From positions 1 to 64,000 of the forward strand of contig NZ_SDMO01000004.1 of assembly GCF_004798905.1 (NCBI RefSeq): a stretch of 64,000 nucleotides of DNA, in the 5' to 3' direction. The position numbers and the translations under genes were made by a program. This document shows positions 7,598 to 14,526 of this stretch, one piece after another (position 1 is the stretch's first letter; each line of letters opens with the position of its first letter). Origin of the DNA: Halomonas borealis (GTDB lineage Bacteria > Pseudomonadota > Gammaproteobacteria > Pseudomonadales > Halomonadaceae). The notes under the pieces are model-generated. The model was not told where the DNA came from. It searched no databases and was given only the letters and a program-made list of their open reading frames with translations.

Positions 7598-8158
7598 TTA
7601 TTTCTCTCCTTCAGGGGAGGTGGCATCTGTCTTGTCTTGTTGTACGATGCTGTTTCTGAATCGTGATACAGAGCTGTCAGTGTGCTTGAATGCTGCCGAT
7701 TCCACCGCTCTTTCGACTCTTACATCAACATGCTCAATGATTTCTTCTTTTATTTTGTTATGAAGCGGCTGATAGTAGTCGTCAGTGTACAAAGTTTCAT
7801 TTACAGCCTCGCCGATAATTTTATGGCTATCTGACTGCGTTTTTATTTCTTTTTTTGTCTTGGCTACGAGATCATTAATATCGCTTCGTCTGTGCCACCA
7901 AAGTCCGAAAACACCCAAAAAGCTTGCAGCAGCAACTAACAGTGTGACAATGGTGAGAGCGTTGTTAAAGGTATCGAAAGTGGAGTTGTACAAAGACTCG
8001 TATTGTGAGCTTAAATTCCCATTTGATTCGACCTTGGTCTCTAGTACTAAAATTTTTCGCTGCAGGCTTTCTATCACCTCGCTTTGTGAGTCAAGCAAGC
8101 TTTTTAAAGTTTCAATGGCTTGGCTGTTAGATTGCTCAGGAGGCGCGTTAGCTTCCAT
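7598..8158 (-). CDS. Unrecognised coiled-coil protein with one membrane helix
   Basis: A 186-residue protein with no family I recognise. Residues 12-48 are heptad-like and charged (probable coiled coil). Residues 66-88 form one hydrophobic helix ending GLWWHRR, and a charged C-terminal region includes a second helical stretch (residues 132-155). The positive residues after the helix favour a cytoplasmic C-terminus by the positive-inside rule. ATG 8158 follows AAGAGAG at a usual distance. It is first in an operon with the ImmA/IrrE peptidase, which may act on it, but that is speculation. AT-rich like its neighbours. Confidence 0.7.
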   Translation of the reverse strand: MEANAPPEQSNSQAIETLKSLLDSQSEVIESLQRKILVLETKVESNGNLSSQYESLYNSTFDTFNNALTIVTLLVAAASFLGVFGLWWHRRSDINDLVAKTKKEIKTQSDSHKIIGEAVNETLYTDDYYQPLHNKIKEEIIEHVDVRVERAVESAAFKHTDSSVSRFRNSIVQQDKTDATSPEGEK

Positions 8159-8212
8159 GCTTAACTCTCTTGATGTAATTACTTTATAGGTTTTTAACAA
8201 CCTTGCAAGTTT

Positions 8213-8221
8213 AGTATAACA
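8213..8221 (-). promoter_or_regulatory. Putative extended -10 promoter for the ImmA operon
   Basis: On the minus strand the sequence reads TGTTATACT, an extended -10 (TGn plus TATACT), about 55 bases before the ATG at 8158. No good -35 lies upstream, which is compatible with an extended -10 promoter. Confidence 0.4.
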
Positions 8222-8403
8222 CAGTTTTCGTTTGTGCGATACACATGTAAATATGCTAATATTTATCTTGGTGTTTTTTGCATTGCTAGGTTTGGGGTTT
8301 GGTCAGGCATTTTGATTTTAGTTTATTTTTGCTGTTGACTTCTTCGCTGCATAATTCTCATGACAATTGTTTTTAATTCTGTGCAGCCAATACATCTCCA
8401 CCT
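8222..8403. other. AT-rich non-coding stretch at the cassette edge
   Basis: About 180 AT-rich bases between the ImmA operon promoter and the end of umuC. I see no gene. Composition switches sharply to high GC once umuC begins (8404 onward), which marks the right edge of the AT-rich cassette. Confidence 0.5.
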
Positions 8404-9693
8404 TTAAGCTTTTACCTTCCTTAGTTCCCGCCACTGCGTCGTCCACCGTGGCGTGCGGTGCGCGCAACGCAGGTGCCAGGCGGCATTCTTGCGCGGCACG
8501 CCCAGGCGCACGGTGCCCTTGCCCATCTTCCCGTTGAGCTCGTCCAGGGCGGCCATCAGCTTGTGGTCGCGCTCGCGCTGGGCTTCCCGTTCGGGCGTGT
8601 CGAGCAGCGAGAGCTGCTCGCGGTTGGCGTCCACCAGGTCGAGCAACATCACGCCGGCCTTCATGAAGCGATACCCGCGGCGATAGATCGCCTCGAGCCC
8701 CTGCTGCGCGGCGGCCAGGATCGGCCGGCTGTCGTCGGTGGGCTCGGGCAGCTCGACGACGACGCTGGGCGAGTACTGGGCCAGGTCGGGCCGGTGGCGG
8801 TTGGTCTTGAGGAACACGAGCACGGCGCGGGCGTGGCTGTCCTGCTGGCGGAGTTTTTCGGCGCCGCGCTGGGCGTGCTGGCGGATGGCGTCCTGCAGGT
8901 CGCCGAGCTCGCCGGTCAACCGGCCGAAGGAGCGCGAGGTCATGATGCGCTGGCGGGGCTCGCTGGCGTCGTTGAGCTCGATGCAGGGCGTGCCCTGGAG
9001 CTCGCGTACGGTGTGCTCGAGGGTGACGGAGTAGCGCTGGCGGATGGCCTTGGGGTCGGCCTGGCGGAGATCCCAGGCGGTCTCGATGCCCTGGATGGCC
9101 AGCCGCTCGACCAGCCGGCGGCCGACGCCCCATACGTCGCCCAGGGCAGTGCGCTCGAGCAAGCGGCGGGTGTCGTCGCCGTCGGCGTGCATCACGCACA
9201 CGCCACCGTATTCCGGCAGCTTCTTGGCGGCGCGGTTAGCAAGCTTGGCCAGGGTGCGGGTGGGCGACACGCCCACGCAGACGGGGATGCCGGTGAACTG
9301 GCGCACGTTGCGGTAGAGCGTGCGCGCGAGTGCCTGGGTGGCGGCGGCGTCGAAGCCGTCGAACCTGACGAACATCTCATCGATGGAGTAGGGCTCGATG
9401 CCGGCGGAGAACTCCTCGAGCACCTCGCGCACCCGGGCGCTCATGTCGCCGTAGAGCTCGTAGTTGGACGAGAGCAGCTGGATGCGGCCCAGGTTGACCC
9501 ACTGCTGCAGCTCGAAGGCCGGGGTGCCCATCTCGACGCCCAGGGCCTTGAGCTCATGGGAGCGGGCGATCACGCAGCCGTCGTTGTTGGACATCACGCC
9601 CACCGGCAGGCCCTCGAGCCGTGGCTGGAAGACGCGTTCGCAGCTCACGTAGAAGTTGTTGCAGTCCACTAATCCGATCATCTGGCCGCTCAT
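8404..9693 (-). CDS. umuC: DNA polymerase V catalytic subunit, UmuC type
   Basis: A 429-residue Y-family translesion polymerase. It opens MSGQMIGLVDCNNFYVSCERVF with the metal-binding Asp in LVDCNNF. The catalytic SIDEMF motif lies near residue 100, a helix-hairpin-helix region (GVGRRL) follows, and the UmuC-type C-terminal extension ends the protein. It would work with processed UmuD to copy damaged DNA during the SOS response. The start overlaps the umuD stop as ATGA, so the two are coupled. Upstream in-frame codons run through umuD in another frame and are not real. GC content is core-like, in contrast to the AT-rich cassette downstream. Confidence 0.95.
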   Translation of the reverse strand: MSGQMIGLVDCNNFYVSCERVFQPRLEGLPVGVMSNNDGCVIARSHELKALGVEMGTPAFELQQWVNLGRIQLLSSNYELYGDMSARVREVLEEFSAGIEPYSIDEMFVRFDGFDAAATQALARTLYRNVRQFTGIPVCVGVSPTRTLAKLANRAAKKLPEYGGVCVMHADGDDTRRLLERTALGDVWGVGRRLVERLAIQGIETAWDLRQADPKAIRQRYSVTLEHTVRELQGTPCIELNDASEPRQRIMTSRSFGRLTGELGDLQDAIRQHAQRGAEKLRQQDSHARAVLVFLKTNRHRPDLAQYSPSVVVELPEPTDDSRPILAAAQQGLEAIYRRGYRFMKAGVMLLDLVDANREQLSLLDTPEREAQRERDHKLMAALDELNGKMGKGTVRLGVPRKNAAWHLRCAHRTPRWTTQWRELRKVKA

Positions 9694-10130
9694 ACGGCGT
9701 ACTCGTGGATGACCGAGCGCACCACACCCCACACCTGGCAGTCGAGGTTGGCGATAGGTATCGGCGCATACTGGTTGTTGCCGGAGCACAGGTAGGGCCG
9801 CTTCCCGATCATCTCGTAGCGCTTCACGATCACTTCGCCGTCGACCAGGGCGACGACGATGTGCCCGGGGCGGGCGTCGATCGAGCGGTCCACCACCAGG
9901 GTGTCGCCGTCCTGGATGCCGAACTCGACCATGCTGTCGCCGGTAACGGTCATGAAGAACGTGGCCGCGGGGCGCTTCACCAGCCGCTCGTTGAGGTCGA
10001 GTGTGCGGCCGACGTAGTCCTCCGCCGGCGAGGGGAAGCCGGAGATGCCGGCGCGGATGGTGGCCAGCGGGTGGGGCAGGGCGCGGTACGACGGTGCCGG
10101 GTGAGGATGACGGGTCTCGGGGTTGCGCAT
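9690..10130 (-). CDS. umuD: Polymerase V accessory protein UmuD, S24 autoprotease
   Basis: A 146-residue UmuD. The N-terminal arm ends ISGFPSPAEDYVGR, where RecA-stimulated cleavage would fall before the Gly of GFPSP (E. coli has Cys-Gly, here Ser-Gly). The catalytic serine is in TGDSM and the lysine in EVIVKRYEM. ATG 10130 is chosen because AAGAGG lies seven bases upstream; a TTG at 10148 is unlikely. A LexA box lies just upstream, so the umuDC operon should be induced by DNA damage. Confidence 0.94.
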   Translation of the reverse strand: MRNPETRHPHPAPSYRALPHPLATIRAGISGFPSPAEDYVGRTLDLNERLVKRPAATFFMTVTGDSMVEFGIQDGDTLVVDRSIDARPGHIVVALVDGEVIVKRYEMIGKRPYLCSGNNQYAPIPIANLDCQVWGVVRSVIHEYAV

Positions 10131-10151
10131 GGCGGTGCCTCTTGTCAAAAG

Positions 10152-10167
10152 CTGTTTGTTTATACAG
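10152..10167 (-). promoter_or_regulatory. LexA (SOS) box of umuDC
   Basis: CTGT-N8-ACAG, matching the LexA consensus at both half-sites. On the minus strand it reads tactgtataaacaaacag. It ends about 20 bases upstream of the umuD start, a position where LexA would block RNA polymerase. Confidence 0.88.
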
Positions 10168-10345
10168 TATTCGACAACAACACGCCCTTAGGCAAACGCT
10201 AATATGCACAAACGCCGGGGGGCAGGCGCCCGGGCCCGGCGTGGCGCGGTTGATGGCAGGATCCCGAATTGGCGGGGCGACATGCGAGTGAGCTACCTGG
10301 GCCCGGGCATCTGCACACGGTGAATGGCGTGTCGTGCCACTCGCC

Positions 10346-10849
10346 TCAGGACGCGTAGGCTCCGGCGGAATAGGTCAGCTCGTAGCTGTGGCTGTAGATC
10401 TCGAGGATGTTGCCGAAGGGGTCTTCCATGTAGACCATGCGGAACGGCTTCTCGCCGGGGAAGTATTCCCTGACGGGCATGCGCTGCTTGCCGCCGGCGG
10501 CGACGATGCGCTCGGCGAGCCCTTCCACGTCGGGATCTTGCACGCAGAAGTGGAAGACGCCGGTCTTCCAGTACTCGAAGTTGTTCTCCGGCGTTTCCTG
10601 GTTCTGGAACTCGAACATCTCGACACCGACACGGTCGCCCGTCGACATGTGGGCGATGCGAAACGATCCCCAGCCGGGCCCGAAGACGTCGCTGCACATC
10701 ACGCCGATGGCGGAGTCGTCCTCGACGATGGTGGTGGGCTCCATGATCACGTACCAGCCGAGGACCTCGGTGTAGAACTTCAAGGCGGCTTCGACATCGG
10801 GCACCGAAATGCCGATGTGGGAGAAGGTGCGGGGATAGACCTGGCTCAT
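10346..10849 (-). CDS. VOC (glyoxalase-fold) family protein
   Basis: A 167-residue protein with the vicinal-oxygen-chelate fold. It begins TFSHIGISVPDVEAALKFYTEVLGW, has GVFHFCVQDPDVEGLAERI in the second half, and ends VYMEDPFGNILEIYSH, with likely metal ligands in the two His and two Glu positions. The reaction could be dioxygenase, lyase or resistance type; sequence alone does not tell. ATG 10849 follows AGGAGC and removes a non-conserved 15-residue extension. It is divergent from a LysR regulator that probably controls it. Confidence 0.85.
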   Translation of the reverse strand: MSQVYPRTFSHIGISVPDVEAALKFYTEVLGWYVIMEPTTIVEDDSAIGVMCSDVFGPGWGSFRIAHMSTGDRVGVEMFEFQNQETPENNFEYWKTGVFHFCVQDPDVEGLAERIVAAGGKQRMPVREYFPGEKPFRMVYMEDPFGNILEIYSHSYELTYSAGAYAS

Positions 10850-10956
10850 GGCGAGTGCTCCTGCTGCGTCGTATGGGGAGTTGACGCTGGCCATGCTAGG
10901 GAGCGTGGATCATAATAAAAACTATCATGACCTTATGGCAGTAATAAAAAACCCTT

Positions 10957-11862
10957 ATGCTTAATCCACACTGGCTACGCACGTTCGAAGCCTCGGTCGA
11001 GCTAGGCAACTTCACCCGTGCCGCCGAGCGCCTGGACCTGACCCAGGCCGCGGTCAGCCAACATATCAAGCACCTGGAGTCGCGGCTGGGGCCGCTACTG
11101 CTGCGCCGGTCGAGGGGGCTGGAGTTGACCCCCGCGGGCCACGCCCTGCTCGACTACCAGCGGGAGATGCAGGCCGCCGATCAACGGCTGCAGCAGCGTC
11201 TGGCGGGCGATGATGCGACGCAAGGCGAGATCAGCCTGATGACCCCGGGCAGCAGTGGCCTGGCGATCTACCCACGGCTGCTGGCCCTGCAGAAGGAGGC
11301 GCCCGAGCTCGCCATTCGACACCGTTTTGGCCCGACCAGTGAGGTCATCGAGGCCGTTCTCGATAATCGTGTGGAATTCGGGCTTGCGACCCAGCGTCCG
11401 GAGGAGCCTCGCCTGTCGGTATCGCTGTTTGCACGCGAAGCGCTCGAGCTGGTCGTCCCGGCCTGGGAGCGCGTGCAGGATTGGGAGGACCTTGAGCGAC
11501 TTGGCTTCATCGATCACCCCGACGGCCATGACATGGCCACTCGGCTGTTGAGTCGCTGCTTCCCCGGCAACCCGGGGGTAGGCCGGTTGCCTTGTCGCGG
11601 GTTCACCAATCAGATTGGCCTGATCCTGGCGCCGGTGGCCGAGGGGCTGGGCTTCAGCGTGCTGCCACGCTTCGCCCGGGAGGCCTTCGCGAATCCCGAG
11701 GCCATCCGCGTCGTCGAGGGGCTGCCGGAGGTCGTCGACAGCCTATGGCTCCTGCATCGTGCGGAATGGCCGCTGTCGGCGCGGGCCAAGCGCGCCCTGG
11801 AGTGGCTCGATGCGCGATGGATCAGTGCCCCGTCGAATCAGGGGCACTGGGCCGGCTCTTGA
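10957..11862 (+). CDS. LysR family transcriptional regulator
   Basis: A 301-residue regulator. The winged helix-turn-helix is at the N-terminus (WLRTFEASVELGNFTRAAERLDLTQAAVSQHIKHLE), followed by an inducer-binding domain from about residue 90. It faces the VOC gene across about 107 bases, which contain two copies of TAATAAAAA (10913-10921, 10942-10950) that could mark regulatory sites. By LysR habit it probably controls the VOC gene and itself. The ligand is unknown. Confidence 0.9.
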   Translation: MLNPHWLRTFEASVELGNFTRAAERLDLTQAAVSQHIKHLESRLGPLLLRRSRGLELTPAGHALLDYQREMQAADQRLQQRLAGDDATQGEISLMTPGSSGLAIYPRLLALQKEAPELAIRHRFGPTSEVIEAVLDNRVEFGLATQRPEEPRLSVSLFAREALELVVPAWERVQDWEDLERLGFIDHPDGHDMATRLLSRCFPGNPGVGRLPCRGFTNQIGLILAPVAEGLGFSVLPRFAREAFANPEAIRVVEGLPEVVDSLWLLHRAEWPLSARAKRALEWLDARWISAPSNQGHWAGS

Positions 11863-11883
11863 GCAGCGTGGTGCGGGGAGGGC

Positions 11884-13473
11884 TTAGCCGGGAACGCCCT
11901 GGCTGCGCAGGTAGTCGTCGTAGGTGCCGCTGAAGTCGACGATGCCATCGTCTTTCATCTCGATGATGCGGGTGGCCAGCGAGCCGACGAACTCGCGGTC
12001 ATGGCTGACGAAGATCAGCGTGCCGGGGTAGTGTTCCAGCGCCAGGTTGAGCGCCTCGATGGACTCCATGTCGAGGTGGTTGGTGGGCTCATCCATGACC
12101 AGCACGTTGGGATTCTGCAGCGAGAGCTTGCCGAACAGCATGCGCCCCTGCTCGCCCCCTGAAATCACCTTCACGGACTTGCCGATGTCGTCATTGGAAA
12201 ACAGCATCCGCCCCAGGGCGCCGCGCACGGTCTGCTCGCCGGCGGTGGTCCACTGCTGCATCCATTCGAACAGCGTCTCGCCGCCCTCGAAATCGGCCGC
12301 GTGGTCCTGGGCGAAATAGCCGACATCGGCGGCATCGGTCCACTTCACTTCGCCGGCGTCAGGCGCCATCGCCCCCACCAGGCAGTTGAGCAGGGTGGTC
12401 TTGCCGATGCCGTTGGGCCCGATGATGGCCACACGCTCTCCCGCTTCGATGCGCAGGCCGAGACGCTCGAACAAGACGTTGTCATCCCAGGCCTTGGAGA
12501 GCTCTTCCACCGCCAGGGCATGGCGATGGATCTTCTTGTTCTGCTCGAAACGAATGAACGGGCTGACCCGCGACGAGGGCTTGATCTCGTCGAGCTGGAT
12601 CTTGTCGATCTTGCGCTGGCGCGAGGTCGCCTGCTTGGCCTTGGAGGCATTGGCCGAGAAGCGGCTGACGAATTGCTGGAGCTCGGCAATCTCCGCCTTT
12701 TTCTTGGCGTTTTCGGCATGCAGGCGCTCCCGCGCCTGGGTGGCGGCGGTCATGTACTCATCGTAGTTTCCGGGGAACAGCTGCACCTCGCCGTAGTCCA
12801 GGTCCGCCATGTGGGTACAGACACTGTTCAGGAAGTGGCGGTCGTGGGAGATGATGATCATGGTCGACGAGCGCGCCTTGAGGATGTCCTCCAACCAGCG
12901 AATCGTATTGATATCGAGGTGGTTGGTCGGCTCATCGAGCAGCAGCACATCCGGGTCGCTGAACAGCGCCTGGGCCAGCAGCACACGAAGCTTCCAGCCC
13001 GGCGCGACGACGCTCATCGGCTGGCCGTGCTGCTCGATGGGAATGCCCAGGCCCAACAGCAGTTCGCCGGCGCGGGCCTCGGCGGTATAGCCATCGAGCT
13101 CGGCGAAGCGCACCTCGAGATCCGCGACCGCCATGCCATCCTCTTCGCTCATCTCGCTCAGCGAGTAGATGCGCTCACGCTCCGCGGTGACGGCCCAGAG
13201 CTCTTCGTTGCCCATGACCACGGTGTCGATGACACGCTCGTTCTCGAAGGCAAACTGATCCTGGCGCAACTTGCCCAGTTGCGTGGTGGCGTCTTTCATC
13301 ACCTGACCGCTGGTGGGCTCCAGGTCGCCCCCGAGGATCTTGATCAGGGTCGACTTGCCACAGCCGTTGGCGCCGATCAGGCCGTAGCGATGGCCTTGGC
13401 CGAATTTGACAGAAACGTTTTCGAACAGCGGCTTGGAGCCAAACTGCATGGTGATGTTGGCGGTAGAGAGCAC
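11884..13473 (-). CDS. ybiT: ABC-F family ATPase, YbiT type
   Basis: A 529-residue soluble protein with two ABC domains and no membrane part, closely matching E. coli YbiT (530 residues). It has Walker A GANGCGKS and GPNGIGKT, and two [20 protein letters not shown] Walker B regions. The inter-domain linker [31 protein letters not shown]-like segment is the P-site tRNA interaction motif region. ABC-F proteins act on the ribosome. YbiT relieves certain stalled peptide sequences in E. coli. It converges with the LysR gene, 21 bases apart. Confidence 0.95.
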   Translation of the reverse strand: MLSTANITMQFGSKPLFENVSVKFGQGHRYGLIGANGCGKSTLIKILGGDLEPTSGQVMKDATTQLGKLRQDQFAFENERVIDTVVMGNEELWAVTAERERIYSLSEMSEEDGMAVADLEVRFAELDGYTAEARAGELLLGLGIPIEQHGQPMSVVAPGWKLRVLLAQALFSDPDVLLLDEPTNHLDINTIRWLEDILKARSSTMIIISHDRHFLNSVCTHMADLDYGEVQLFPGNYDEYMTAATQARERLHAENAKKKAEIAELQQFVSRFSANASKAKQATSRQRKIDKIQLDEIKPSSRVSPFIRFEQNKKIHRHALAVEELSKAWDDNVLFERLGLRIEAGERVAIIGPNGIGKTTLLNCLVGAMAPDAGEVKWTDAADVGYFAQDHAADFEGGETLFEWMQQWTTAGEQTVRGALGRMLFSNDDIGKSVKVISGGEQGRMLFGKLSLQNPNVLVMDEPTNHLDMESIEALNLALEHYPGTLIFVSHDREFVGSLATRIIEMKDDGIVDFSGTYDDYLRSQGVPG

Positions 13474-13693
13474 GGCAGAGTATCTCGCGGGAGGCGCATG
13501 GAAGGAGAGGCTTGGGCCGGCACGCTAGGTGGTGTCGACCGAAGTGGATGGCGCATTGTACGCGCCAGGCCTGGGGGCTATCTACTCGATCGCCCCGCTC
13601 GATTCGGCGACCGGATCATGCCTCTGGCGCCGGGGCGGCCTGCAGGGCTGCGTCGGCCCGCTGTCATCGATCTCCTACGCGGTGCGTCGTCGA

Positions 13694-13951
13694 TGCCATG
13701 CGGCTCTGCGTGGCATAAGGCGCCATGCTCCCAGCATGGCATGGCACCCGAGTGGCTGGCCGGAGGAAGCGGGCCAAGCCGGATGGGTGGCCTGCCAGGC
13801 GAACGTTGTCGGAACGCGGGAAAGCTCGCCCGAGCCTTTCCTGCGGGGGCACGATGCGGTTGACGTCGTGATGGCTCAAGGCGTCGTGCGCCCCGCGTTG
13901 TGCAGGCCTCGGCCATTCCCTGCTTAGCCCCCTTCGAGGGGGCATTTTTTT
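13694..13951 (+). ncRNA. Candidate structured small RNA in a 540-base gap
   Basis: No protein gene is supported in 13474-14015; the open frames there have no good start signals or recognisable sequence. The region has two adjacent 8-base-pair hairpins (13694-13701 with 13708-13715, and 13722-13729 with 13733-13740). About 190 bases later there is a clear intrinsic terminator on the plus strand, although no plus-strand gene precedes it. It also contains several GGA triplets (near 13762, 13781, 13811), as CsrA-binding RNAs do, but they are not clearly in loops. I find no match to RNase P RNA, 6S or tmRNA. The 5' end is unknown; the start given is the first hairpin. Confidence 0.35.
13927..13951 (+). 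terminator. Intrinsic terminator without an annotated upstream gene
   Basis: Stem gccccct/agggggc (13927-13933, 13937-13943) with a TCG loop followed by a run of seven T. It points along the plus strand, opposite to the genes on both sides. Confidence 0.85.
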
Positions 13952-14015
13952 GTCGTCGTCGTGGGTTCCGGGGCGTGGGTCCTTGAGCCGTGGTCTCGGC
14001 GATGCCGGCCGCGGC

Positions 14016-14393
14016 TCATTCGGGCCGCTGGCGGACCCACTCCAGGGCGCTGGGCTTGTCGTGAAGGGGGAAGGTCTGGATCTCCATGCGCTTGAACAGC
14101 CGGTCCTCGAGCCGGGCCAGGTGGCGGATCCAGCGCTTGTCGCTGAGTACCGCGGCGCGGTAATAGCGGTCAAGATCGCCGAGCTGCGTCAGGCCGTAGC
14201 CCAGGTCGCGGAGGAAGGCGGTGAAGGTCATCCAGCGCATATCGTCGATCTCGATGTAGAGGCTGATGCGGGGCTGAATCTTCTTGAGGGTTTCGATGGC
14301 ATCGATGGCCACCTGGATGTCCGGTGCGGTGACACGGTCGCCGATGCGCATGGCCAGCAGGTGATCGGCTTCCGAGGGAAGGAGTTCGAGCAT
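14016..14393 (-). CDS. SpoIIAA-like (STAS/SEC14-type) domain protein
   Basis: A 125-residue single-domain protein of the SpoIIAA-like family. It begins MLELLPSEADHLLAMRIGDRVTAPD and contains ISLYIEIDDMRWMTFTAF and DKRWIRHLARLEDRLFK, which are typical of this family. The family resembles STAS domains but its role is not established; it may bind lipids or partners. A strong GAGGAGG lies nine bases before the ATG. It stands alone, downstream of the ncRNA candidate and facing the same way as the RND operon. Confidence 0.8.
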   Translation of the reverse strand: MLELLPSEADHLLAMRIGDRVTAPDIQVAIDAIETLKKIQPRISLYIEIDDMRWMTFTAFLRDLGYGLTQLGDLDRYYRAAVLSDKRWIRHLARLEDRLFKRMEIQTFPLHDKPSALEWVRQRPE

Positions 14394-14526
14394 CGTCGTG
14401 CCCTCCTCGATGCAGGAATGTGGTGCGTGTCTAACAGCATAGCTTCTCGCGGCGATACGGACGGTGTCGACGGGAGTGGCCGACGCGTCAGGTGGCCCGG
14501 GCCCGCGGTGCGGACCCGGGCGAGGC

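Noticed and set aside
9694-10209. An N-terminal extension of umuC reaching 10209
   Set aside because: The extra codons read umuD in a different frame; UmuC itself starts at the ATG overlapping the umuD stop.
4402-10345. An integrase gene or duplicated tRNA end marking a recent prophage
   Set aside because: No integrase-like protein and no repeat of the tRNA-Ser 3' end were found in the island.
12301-13863. A 520-codon plus-strand frame over ybiT
   Set aside because: Codon-bias shadow of the YbiT gene; no ribosome site and no recognisable domain.
13560-13951. RNase P RNA, 6S RNA or tmRNA in the large gap
   Set aside because: The conserved core words of these RNAs are not present.
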